A stretch of 5,081 nucleotides of DNA. Source: Clostridia bacterium (GTDB taxonomy: Bacteria > Bacillota > Clostridia > Oscillospirales > UBA644). How positions within the stretch are numbered: position 1 is the first letter of the stretch; each line of letters begins with the position of its first letter. The stretch lies in contig JAFPBP010000027.1 of assembly GCA_017424085.1 (NCBI GenBank), positions 1 to 5,081 on the forward strand. Direction: 5' to 3'. The notes under the pieces are model-generated. The model saw only the letters and a program-made list of their open reading frames with translations, did not search any database and was not told where the DNA came from. Positions 1 to 5,081 of the stretch are shown here, in pieces. Made by a program: the position numbers and the translations under genes.

Positions 1-1449
1 CAGGCGGAGGATGATCAGGGCGGCGGCGACGAGGGCGAGGGTGTAACCGATGCCTCCGTGGGGAAGGTCGGGTGCGGTCCAAATGCAAATAAACGCATCC
101 AAGAGAAGAATTCCCGTGCCGACCCAATGATAGACTTGGGCGGCGGAATCGCAGTTGTGCTTTTTCTTCCAGATCAGCCCGCACAGAGCGCAGGTCAGAG
201 CGTGGATCACCCAAAGGGTGGGCTCGGGATCGGAGTTCTCCCCTGCCATCGCCACGGAAAGCAATGCGCTGAAGAGGATGGCGGAAAGGATGGTTGCCGC
301 CCGATTGAGGCGGTTGATTCGCCGAAGGGGAAGCGCCGCCGCTACCAAGAGCAGGGGGAGGACAAATCCAAGCCCCGCAAGCGCCCATTCCATGGCGCCC
401 TCGGAGAGGTAGGGGTCAATGCAGGCGGACAGAGCCCCGTAGCCTCCGAAGAAGAGGGATAAGACGAAAACGGCGTTTACGGCGACCACCGAGGCAAGGT
501 TGGTGCGGTTCAGATTCAGACGGTAGAGCGCCACCGTGAACAGATTCAGCACCAAACACAGGCAGAATAAGACGGCGCCCGTGGCGTTGCCGTAGATCTC
601 GGAGCCCGCCTCGTCTGCCAAAAGGAAGCACAAAACGGGATTCAGCACCGCAGAGAGAAGACTGCACAGGGCGTGAAGCCAAGGCGTTTTGCGGTTGAAG
701 CCGAGGAGCAGGGCGAAGGTGACGATCTGATAGAGCACGATCTCCCAATACCGTCCGCTTGCCTCTCCGTACCCCACCGACAGCACCGTGGAGAGCAGGC
801 ACCCCAAATGGGCGATGTAAAACAGGATCCGCAGATCCCATTTGCCGGAAACGAAGAGAACGGCGGCGCCCCAGAGCAGGATCAGCCCGAAGGCGACCAG
901 ATCGTTGAACACGCCGAAATAAAGGTGGGAGACGAGGATGGAGATGTAAAGGGCGCCCACGCCGCATCCCGTGAGGATCTGAGCGAAGGTGGTGCGCTTC
1001 TTGAAGGTAAGGTAAAGCCCTGCTCCCGTGATCAGAAGGGAGGCGAGGAAGAGAAGGGCGATCTTGGCGCCTGCGGTGATCTGCGTGAACGCCAAAACTC
1101 CGAAGGCGATGAGCCCCACGAAGATGAGCCCCGTAGCGACCAGAGCAAGAACGTTTTTCCCGAACACCGATTCCAGCTCCCGCTTGGGCTCGGGGGCTTC
1201 GGTCTTTTGGGACACGGGCGCGGGCTGAGGTGCGGGCGCGGGCGTCGGCACGGGCTTGGGCGCCGAGGGCGGCGTCGGTGCGGAGGGGATGGGAGCAGCC
1301 GCCTGCAGGCGTTGCTTCAGCGCCGCATTTTCATTTTCCAGCGTGCGGATGCGGGCACGGTTCTGTGCCGAGAAGATGAACGCGATCAAAGCCAAAACGG
1401 GAGAGGCAAGGATCAAGACGATCAGCGGGAACAGCAAAAGGAATTCCAT
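1..1449 (-). CDS. DUF2339-type polytopic membrane protein (partial, C-terminus beyond window)
   Basis: The reading frame stays open for 483 codons from the ATG at 1449 down to position 1 and continues off the window. The start is well fixed: an in-frame TAG lies five codons upstream (1462-1464), no other start codon lies between, and AGGGGG (1458-1463) sits 8 bases before the ATG. Visible parts are an N-terminal membrane helix (about residues 3-26), a short heptad-like charged stretch (28-50, RIRTLENENAALKQRL), a Pro/Ala-rich linker (52-88), then from residue 96 (ESVFGKNVLALVATGLIFVG) a long series of about 13 hydrophobic helices separated by short charged loops. This N-terminal helix, coiled coil, Pro-rich linker and multi-helix body matches the DUF2339 family (predicted membrane proteins) as I know it. 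The biochemical function of that family is unknown to me, and I assign none. It has its own promoter and diverges from parA, so shared function is not implied. The family call is by recognition of pattern, not a search. Confidence 0.85.
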   Translation of the reverse strand, partial: MEFLLLFPLIVLILASPVLALIAFIFSAQNRARIRTLENENAALKQRLQAAAPIPSAPTPPSAPKPVPTPAPAPQPAPVSQKTEAPEPKRELESVFGKNVLALVATGLIFVGLIAFGVLAFTQITAGAKIALLFLASLLITGAGLYLTFKKRTTFAQILTGCGVGALYISILVSHLYFGVFNDLVAFGLILLWGAAVLFVSGKWDLRILFYIAHLGCLLSTVLSVGYGEASGRYWEIVLYQIVTFALLLGFNRKTPWLHALCSLLSAVLNPVLCFLLADEAGSEIYGNATGAVLFCLCLVLNLFTVALYRLNLNRTNLASVVAVNAVFVLSLFFGGYGALSACIDPYLSEGAMEWALAGLGFVLPLLLVAAALPLRRINRLNRAATILSAILFSALLSVAMAGENSDPEPTLWVIHALTCALCGLIWKKKHNCDSAAQVYHWVGTGILLLDAFICIWTAPDLPHGGIGYTLALVAAALIILRL

Positions 1450-1492
1450 GCGGGACGCCCCCTATCTATAGATTATAATCCTTTAATAATTT

Positions 1493-1521
1493 ATTATACA
1501 ACAAACCGAGGCGTTTGTCAA
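1493..1521 (-). promoter_or_regulatory. Consensus sigma-A promoter for the DUF2339-type gene
   Basis: On the - strand a perfect -35 box TTGACA (1516-1521) is followed by exactly 17 bases and a perfect -10 box TATAAT (1493-1498). Transcription should start near 1486, leaving a leader of roughly 37 bases before the ATG at 1449. A second TATAAT (1472-1477), inside the palindrome GATTATAATC (1471-1480), has no good -35 partner and is probably incidental. With both boxes and the spacer at consensus this should be a strong, constitutive-looking promoter. Confidence 0.85.
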
Positions 1522-1716
1522 TCCTTTCGCCCCAAAAGGTTGATTTGTTCGGGTTTTTTTTGATTTTTTCCCGTGAGATCTTCAGGTGCGGGAGGAGGCG
1601 TTTCCGTGCGGGAAGGGCGATGCCTTTGCTTTCTGAGAAAAACGGCGGGATCCGAGAAAAGTTGAAAATAGTTTGCAATCGTCGATTTTTGGCTTGGTTA
1701 TGGGCTTTTTGCGGAA

Positions 1717-1732
1717 TGTTTCACGTGAAACA
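1717..1732. promoter_or_regulatory. parS: parS centromere site 1 (upstream of parA)
   Basis: TGTTTCACGTGAAACA is a perfect 16-base palindrome that matches the Firmicutes parS consensus (TGTTNCACGTGAAACA) at every position. The palindrome extends perfectly to 22 bases (1714-1735). parS is the ParB loading site from which ParB spreads as a CTP-dependent clamp and recruits SMC. It lies 13 bases upstream of the parA -35 box, so occupancy could also affect transcription of the par operon; that second role is inference. Confidence 0.95.
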
Positions 1733-1745
1733 TTCTTGCTCCCTC

Positions 1746-1774
1746 TTGATTTTTCGTTGCCGATGTGGTAGAAT
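1746..1774 (+). promoter_or_regulatory. Promoter of the parA-parB-serS operon
   Basis: A -35-like TTGATT (1746-1751) is separated by 17 bases from a -10 box TAGAAT (1769-1774). A TGG directly before the -10 gives an extended -10 (TGn). Transcription would begin near 1781, giving a leader of about 20 bases with little more than the ribosome binding site. No leader hairpin, T-box or riboswitch fits in that space. Confidence 0.75.
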
Positions 1775-1789
1775 AATACTAATCTCGGA

Positions 1790-1796
1790 AAGGAGG
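1790..1796 (+). promoter_or_regulatory. parA ribosome binding site, bearing on the start choice
   Basis: AAGGAGG is a near-perfect Shine-Dalgarno sequence. It lies 4 bases before TTG 1801 and 10 bases before GTG 1807. The first spacing is slightly short and the second slightly long, so the site does not settle the start. An in-frame TAA at 1780-1782 excludes anything further upstream. Confidence 0.8.
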
Positions 1797-1800
1797 CACT

Positions 1801-2583
1801 TTGTCTGTGAAAATTATCGCGGTAGCGAATCAGAAGGGCGGCGTGGGAAAAACCACCAGCGTCGTCAATTTGGCGTCCTGCCTGGCGGAGGCGGGAAAGC
1901 AGGTCCTGCTGGTGGATCTGGATCCCCAAGGCAACGCCACGTCGGGATGCGGCATCAACAAACGGCAGATCAAAGCCTCTCTGTACGGTGCCATGGTAGG
2001 GTCTCAGCTCCTTGCCGACGCCTTGACCAAGACCCGATTTGCCAATCTTTGGATCCTGCCCTCCACCATGGATCTGGCAGGCGCCGAGATCGAGCTGGTG
2101 GAAATGGAGCATCGGGAGCAATGTCTGAAGCGGGTGCTGGATCAGCCGGAGCTGGCGCAGTTTGACTACGTGCTCATCGACTGCCCTCCCTCCTTGGGTC
2201 TTCTGACTCTGAACGCGCTGGCGTGCGCCCATTCTGTGCTGATCCCCATTCAATGCGAATTCTACGCGCTGGAGGGTCTGTCCCAGTTGACCAACACCAT
2301 CCGGCAGGTGCGCCGCCTCTACAACCCCACGCTGGACGTGGAGGGAATCCTCATTACCATGTACGACGGGCGGTTGAATCTGACCACGCAGGTGCTGGCA
2401 GAGGTGAAAAAATATTTTGCGGGCAAGGTCTTCAAGACCGTCATTCCCCGCAACGTGCGCATCAGCGAAGCCCCCAGCCACGGGGAGCCCATCAACTATT
2501 ACGACAAGCACGCCAAGGGCACCGTCGCCTATCGGGATCTGGCAAAGGAATTGCTGGAGAATCACCGCATACGTGCGCTGTAA
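1801..2583 (+). CDS. parA: Chromosome-partitioning ATPase ParA (Soj-like)
   Basis: This is a ParA/MinD-family P-loop ATPase of 260 residues, the usual size for the short chromosomal Soj type that lacks an N-terminal DNA-binding domain. The deviant Walker A motif KGGVGKTT is at residues 12-19, with the signature lysine (K12) and the P-loop lysine (K17). The A' motif follows (LLVDLDPQGNATSG, 36-49), then Walker B (VLIDCPP, 124-130) and a C-terminal IPRNVRISEAPSHG (215-228), the conserved arginine-containing segment tied to non-specific DNA binding. The ATP-bound dimer coats the nucleoid; ParB at parS stimulates hydrolysis, giving the gradient that separates origins. In Bacillus the Soj homologue also regulates DnaA. 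The start is ambiguous: TTG at 1801 gives MSVKIIAV, GTG at 1807 gives MKIIAV, and both fit homologues. parB follows after a 71-base gap that contains parS. Confidence 0.95.
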   Translation: MSVKIIAVANQKGGVGKTTSVVNLASCLAEAGKQVLLVDLDPQGNATSGCGINKRQIKASLYGAMVGSQLLADALTKTRFANLWILPSTMDLAGAEIELVEMEHREQCLKRVLDQPELAQFDYVLIDCPPSLGLLTLNALACAHSVLIPIQCEFYALEGLSQLTNTIRQVRRLYNPTLDVEGILITMYDGRLNLTTQVLAEVKKYFAGKVFKTVIPRNVRISEAPSHGEPINYYDKHAKGTVAYRDLAKELLENHRIRAL

Positions 2584-2612
2584 CCCTTGAAATTGCAACG
2601 AAAACCCGAAGT

Positions 2613-2628
2613 TGTTTCACGTGAAACA
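2613..2628. promoter_or_regulatory. parS: parS centromere site 2 (between parA and parB)
   Basis: This is a second perfect copy of TGTTTCACGTGAAACA, part of an 18-base perfect palindrome (2612-2629). Its centre is 896 bases from that of site 1, so the two sites bracket parA. It lies in the 71-base parA-parB gap, ending 26 bases before the parB ATG. No convincing -35/-10 pair is visible in the gap, so parB is probably read from the parA promoter, and the site is transcribed. Confidence 0.95.
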
Positions 2629-2654
2629 ATTCGGCGGGAAAGGAATCGACGCCT

Positions 2655-3530
2655 ATGAAAAAAGGTTTGGGGAAAGGGCTGGATGCCCTGTTGTTCGACA
2701 ACTCCACCAACCCCGCCGCCGTGGAAGAGGGTCCCGTAAAGACCGTTTCCCTGCAGCTGGTGGAGCCCAACAAAAAACAACCCCGCAAATATTTTGATAA
2801 GGAAGCGTTGGAGGTTTTGGCTCAGTCCATTGCCGAAAACGGTCTGCTTCAGCCGCTGGTGGTCCGTGCCTGCGAGGGCGGACGCTATCAGATTATCTCG
2901 GGCGAACGCCGCTGGCGTGCCTGCCGTCTGGCGGGTCTGCGGGAGATCCCCGTGGTGGTCCGCGAGGAGGATGATCGGGGCGCCCTGGAATTGGGGCTCA
3001 TTGAAAATCTGCAACGAGAAGACCTGAACGTGGTGGAAGAAGCGGAAGGATATCGGGTTCTGATGGAGGAATACTCCATGACTCAGGAGCAGGTGGCTTC
3101 CAAGGTGGGCAAATCCCGCCCCGCCGTCGCCAATGCCCTGCGGATCCTGTCTCTTCCCGAGGACGTGCTGGCGCTGACTCTGAACGGAGGCTTGACCTCG
3201 GGGCACGCCCGTGCCCTTCTCCCCCTTTGCGACAAATGGTCCGAGGAGGAGGTCTGCAAGTTCGCCCGCTCGGTTTCGGAGAAGGCTCTCTCGGTGCGGG
3301 ACACCGAAAACCTGGTGCGCCTGCAGTTGGGGAAAAAGTCCGCCCGTCAGCCCCGTAAAAAGGACATCTACCTTGCGGAATTGGAGCATTCCATGACCCG
3401 TGCCTTCGGGCGCAAGGTTCGCATTTCCGCCCCCAAGGGAAAGGCGAAAGGCAAAATCGAATTGGAATATTATAATACCGAGGACCTGAACGACCTGCTT
3501 GCCCGCTTCGGCCTCGAAGAAGGAGAATAA
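2655..3530 (+). CDS. parB: Chromosome-partitioning protein ParB (Spo0J-like)
   Basis: ParB is the parS-binding CTPase clamp of the chromosome segregation complex; it works with ParA and loads SMC near the origin. At 291 residues it has the usual length. The N-terminus MKKGLGKGLDALL is the typical ParA-interacting segment (KGLGKGLDALL is a family hallmark). The ParB/Srx-like CTP-binding domain covers about residues 29-125 and includes the GERRWRA motif (83-89) and ENLQREDLN (117-125). The helix-turn-helix that reads parS is about 142-163 (MTQEQVASKVGKSRPAVANAL), followed by the TSGHARALL segment (181-189). A basic linker (227-236) leads to a C-terminal dimerisation and DNA-binding domain of about 55 residues. 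The ATG has AAAGGA (2639-2644) 10 bases upstream. All key motifs are intact. The parB stop is 4 bases before the serS start. Confidence 0.97.
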   Translation: MKKGLGKGLDALLFDNSTNPAAVEEGPVKTVSLQLVEPNKKQPRKYFDKEALEVLAQSIAENGLLQPLVVRACEGGRYQIISGERRWRACRLAGLREIPVVVREEDDRGALELGLIENLQREDLNVVEEAEGYRVLMEEYSMTQEQVASKVGKSRPAVANALRILSLPEDVLALTLNGGLTSGHARALLPLCDKWSEEEVCKFARSVSEKALSVRDTENLVRLQLGKKSARQPRKKDIYLAELEHSMTRAFGRKVRISAPKGKAKGKIELEYYNTEDLNDLLARFGLEEGE

Positions 3531-3534
3531 ACCC

Positions 3535-4818
3535 ATGTTGGATATCAAATTCGTCAGAGAAAACCCCGAACTCGTGAAAGAAAACATTCGCAAGAAGTTC
3601 CAGGATCACAAGCTTCCCTTGGTGGACGAGGTTGTGGCGCTGGACCGCGAATTGCGTGACATCAAGCAGGAAGTCGAAGTTCTGCGCGCCAAGAGAAACA
3701 AGATCTCCAAGCAGATCGGTGCTCTCATGGGGCAGGGCAAACGGGATGAGGCGGAGCAGGTCAAGGCAGAGGTTGCCAACGACGGCGCCCGCATCGACGA
3801 GCTGACCAAAAAGGAAGGGGAGGTGGAGGAAAAGCTCCGCAAGACCATGATGGTCATTCCCCAGATCATCGACCCCACCGTTCCCATCGGCAAGGACGAC
3901 AGCGAGAACGTGGAGGTTCAGCGCTACGGTGAGCCCGTGGTTCCCGACTTTGAAATCCCCTATCATACCGAAATCATGGAGCTGTACAACGGCATCGATC
4001 TGGATTCCGCCCGTCGCGTTGCGGGGAACGGCTTCTATTATCTGATGGGTGATATCGCCCGTCTCCATTCCGCCGTCATTTCCTACGCCCGTGATTTCAT
4101 GATCGACCGCGGCTTTACCTACTGCGTGCCTCCCTTCATGATCCGCTCCGACGTGGTGACGGGGGTCATGTCCTTCGCCGAAATGGAAGCCATGATGTAC
4201 AAGATCGAAGGGGAAGATCTCTATCTGATCGGCACCAGCGAGCATTCCATGATCGGTAAGTTCATCGATCAGATCCTGCCCGAGTCTTCCCTGCCTCAGA
4301 CGCTGACCAGCTATTCCCCCTGCTTCCGCAAGGAGAAGGGTGCGCACGGCATCGAGGAGCGCGGCGTGTACCGCATCCATCAGTTCGAAAAGCAGGAAAT
4401 GATCGTCATCTGCAAGCCCGAGGATTCCCCCATGTGGTTCGATAAGCTTTGGCAGAACACCGTTGACCTGTTCCGTTCGCTGGAAATTCCCGTCCGCACG
4501 CTGGAATGCTGCTCCGGTGACCTGGCGGATCTGAAGGTCAAGTCGGTGGACGTGGAGGCTTGGTCTCCCCGTCAGAAGAAATATTTCGAGGTGGGCTCCT
4601 GCTCCAATCTGGGTGATGCGCAGGCGCGCCGTCTGAAGATCCGTGTCAACGGCGAGGACGGTAAGAAGTATCTTGCTCACACTCTGAATAACACCGTGGT
4701 CGCTCCTCCCCGCATGCTGATCGCTTTCCTGGAAAATCACCTGCAGGCAGACGGCACCGTTACCATTCCCGAGGTGCTTCGTCCTTACATGGGCGGCAAA
4801 TCGGTTCTCGAACGCTGA
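3535..4818 (+). CDS. serS: Seryl-tRNA synthetase (serine--tRNA ligase)
   Basis: This cytoplasmic class II synthetase charges tRNA-Ser (and tRNA-Sec where present) with serine. The 427-residue length is normal. The ATG at 3535 gives MLDIKFVRENPELV, the standard SerRS N-terminus, with AAGGAG (3520-3525) 9 bases upstream inside the last codons of parB. An open frame reaches back to 3499, but that extension only overlaps parB. The N-terminal coiled-coil arm that grips the long variable arm of tRNA-Ser spans about residues 28-104. Motif 1 is around 162-203, the TSE segment at 234-236, motif 2 around 257-291 (FRKEKGAHG then RIHQFEKQE), and motif 3 around 381-400 with R393. Motif 3 reads HTLNNTVVAPPR, where typical bacterial enzymes have HTLNGSGLAVGR; the region before it (EVGSCSN) also differs slightly. 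The catalytic arginines are present, so it looks functional but belongs to a less common branch. No T-box precedes it; it appears co-transcribed with parAB and ends at the terminator. Confidence 0.96.
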   Translation: MLDIKFVRENPELVKENIRKKFQDHKLPLVDEVVALDRELRDIKQEVEVLRAKRNKISKQIGALMGQGKRDEAEQVKAEVANDGARIDELTKKEGEVEEKLRKTMMVIPQIIDPTVPIGKDDSENVEVQRYGEPVVPDFEIPYHTEIMELYNGIDLDSARRVAGNGFYYLMGDIARLHSAVISYARDFMIDRGFTYCVPPFMIRSDVVTGVMSFAEMEAMMYKIEGEDLYLIGTSEHSMIGKFIDQILPESSLPQTLTSYSPCFRKEKGAHGIEERGVYRIHQFEKQEMIVICKPEDSPMWFDKLWQNTVDLFRSLEIPVRTLECCSGDLADLKVKSVDVEAWSPRQKKYFEVGSCSNLGDAQARRLKIRVNGEDGKKYLAHTLNNTVVAPPRMLIAFLENHLQADGTVTIPEVLRPYMGGKSVLER

Positions 4819-4824
4819 ATTTCA

Positions 4825-4858
4825 CGGGGCTGTCTCTTCCGACAGCCCCGATTTTTTT
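4825..4858 (+). terminator. Intrinsic terminator of the parA-parB-serS operon
   Basis: A perfect 10-base-pair stem, CGGGGCTGTC (4825-4834) with GACAGCCCCG (4841-4850), closes a 6-base loop and is followed by A and seven T (4852-4858). It starts 7 bases after the serS stop codon. It is a textbook Rho-independent terminator for + strand transcription. Confidence 0.95.
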
Positions 4859-4890
4859 GAGGGAAGTGAGTTTGCAAGGGGCGGACGGGA

Positions 4891-4922
4891 GGTTCTTTCT
4901 TTTCGGGTGAAAAGAAAGAACC
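4891..4922. repeat. Perfect 14-base-pair inverted repeat
   Basis: GGTTCTTTCTTTTC (4891-4904) and GAAAAGAAAGAACC (4909-4922) pair without a mismatch around a GGGT loop. There is no T-run after it on the + strand and no T-run at the far end on the - strand, so it is not a standard intrinsic terminator. It is separated from the serS terminator by 32 bases. It most likely belongs to a dispersed palindromic element; that is inference. Confidence 0.8.
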
Positions 4923-4937
4923 AAAGAAAAGCCAAAC

Positions 4938-4958
4938 TCGGCGGAATGCTTCCGCCGA
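4938..4958. repeat. Second inverted repeat (9-base-pair stem)
   Basis: TCGGCGGAA (4938-4946) and TTCCGCCGA (4950-4958) form a perfect stem with a TGC loop. It lies 15 bases after the 14-base-pair inverted repeat, and the paired layout suggests that both belong to one element. No T-run follows it. Confidence 0.7.
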
Positions 4959-5081
4959 AGGCAGGGTGGAGACTTACCCTTGTGCTGCACTCGTTTTTTG
5001 TTTTACTGTCCGAGAGGGAACTCCTGAGCGGCGCAAGAGTATGTTTGCGAGCCATAACAATCCTTCCACCAAACGCAAAGC

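Larger units (their letters stand above)
1450..1800. other. Divergent intergenic region between the DUF2339-type gene and parA
   Basis: This 351-base stretch holds no convincing protein gene. It contains the outward promoter for the - strand gene (1493-1521), T-tracts at 1554-1561 and 1564-1569 that are about one helical turn apart (possible bend or UP-like element behind the - strand promoter), a direct repeat GTGCGGGA at 1586-1593 and 1606-1613, a parS site (1717-1732) and the parA promoter (1746-1774). A GTG at 1606 lies 7 bases after GGAGGAGG (1591-1598) and opens a 19-codon frame ending at TGA 1663-1665; this is too short to call. I find no DnaA-box cluster, so this does not look like the replication origin itself. 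Confidence 0.7.
4859..5081. other. Non-coding, palindrome-rich region after serS; probable interspersed repeat
   Basis: I see no supported gene in these 223 bases. The region holds two hairpins close together (4891-4922 and 4938-4958) and a smaller inverted pair AGGGT/ACCCT (4963-4967, 4976-4980). Strings of the form TTCTTTCTTTT with the complementary AAAAGAAAGAA are common in dispersed intergenic repeats of Clostridia as I recall them, but the copy number cannot be judged from one window. On the - strand an ATG at 5055 follows GGAAGGA by 5 bases and opens a 77-codon frame, but that frame runs through both hairpins and the serS terminator. Confidence 0.5.

Noticed and set aside
1523..1561. 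Possible terminator before the T-run at 1554-1561
   Set aside because: The only nearby stem is CCTTT/AAAGG, five weak pairs that are not adjacent to the T-run, and no + strand gene ends there.
58..1563. Long + strand open frames opposite the DUF2339-type gene
   Set aside because: They have low-complexity, charged, Gly/Arg-rich translations with no family resemblance and lie opposite a 483-codon frame with clear membrane helices, a fixed start and a consensus promoter.
1606..1665. A 19-codon GTG frame after GGAGGAGG
   Set aside because: The spacing to the ribosome binding site is good, but the frame is very short, has no visible promoter and no recognisable sequence.
1450..1800. Possible replication origin
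   Set aside because: The presence of parS and T-tracts suggested it, but no DnaA boxes (TTATCCACA-like) are seen on either strand.
1515..2165. A 216-codon + strand frame overlapping the intergenic region and parA
   Set aside because: It passes through the parS site, read as FHVKH, and the parA promoter, then continues out of frame inside parA as Gly/Arg-rich sequence. It is a shadow frame.
1582..2598. A 338-codon - strand frame opposite parA
   Set aside because: It is antisense to a complete ParA with intact Walker motifs, and it crosses the parA promoter and parS site.
2612..2797. Small frame starting MFHVKQ before parB
   Set aside because: The start is the parS palindrome itself, and the rest overlaps parB in another frame with no family likeness.
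3499..3534. Upstream ATG at 3499 as the serS start
   Set aside because: It would add 12 residues overlapping parB with no SerRS likeness. The ATG at 3535 has the proper spacing to AAGGAG and gives the typical MLDIKFVREN start.
2998..4740. A 580-codon - strand frame opposite parB and serS
   Set aside because: It is the complement of strongly conserved parB and serS. The His/Leu/Gly-rich translation is typical of antisense frames in GC-rich genes.

Overview
This window carries a chromosome-partitioning operon, parA-parB-serS, on the + strand. A large membrane-protein gene diverges from it on the - strand. Strong AGGAGG-type ribosome binding sites, sigma-A-like promoters, Firmicutes-type parS sites and a Soj/Spo0J-like ParA/ParB pair point to a Gram-positive, fairly GC-rich member of the Firmicutes. 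Class Clostridia, perhaps the Oscillospirales, is my best guess. That placement is inferred from general features; no marker gene for taxonomy was compared.

Layout: (1) Positions 1-1449, - strand: the N-terminal 483 codons of a polytopic membrane protein of the DUF2339 type, running off the left edge. Its consensus promoter (TTGACA, 17 bases, TATAAT) lies just upstream. (2) Positions 1450-1800: the divergent intergenic region, with that promoter, phased T-tracts, a perfect parS site and a good promoter for parA. (3) Positions 1801-2583: parA (soj-like). (4) Positions 2584-2654: a gap holding a second perfect parS site. (5) Positions 2655-3530: parB (spo0J-like). (6) Positions 3535-4818: serS, seryl-tRNA synthetase, four bases after parB, with its ribosome binding site inside the end of parB. 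(7) A strong intrinsic terminator at 4825-4858. (8) Positions 4859-5081: non-coding, palindrome-rich DNA that looks like an interspersed repeat.

How the parts work together: ParB should load on the two parS sites that flank parA, spread as a CTP-dependent clamp, recruit SMC and stimulate the ParA ATPase. This helps organise and segregate the origin region. The upstream parS lies 13 bases from the parA -35 box, so ParB loading could also affect expression of the operon. serS appears to be a passenger housekeeping gene read from the same transcript, with no T-box leader in front of it.

I see no clearly new defence, mobile or biosynthetic system. The points most worth a second look are the parS pair around parA, the non-canonical SerRS motif 3, the serS coupling to parAB without a T-box, and the palindromic repeat after the terminator.
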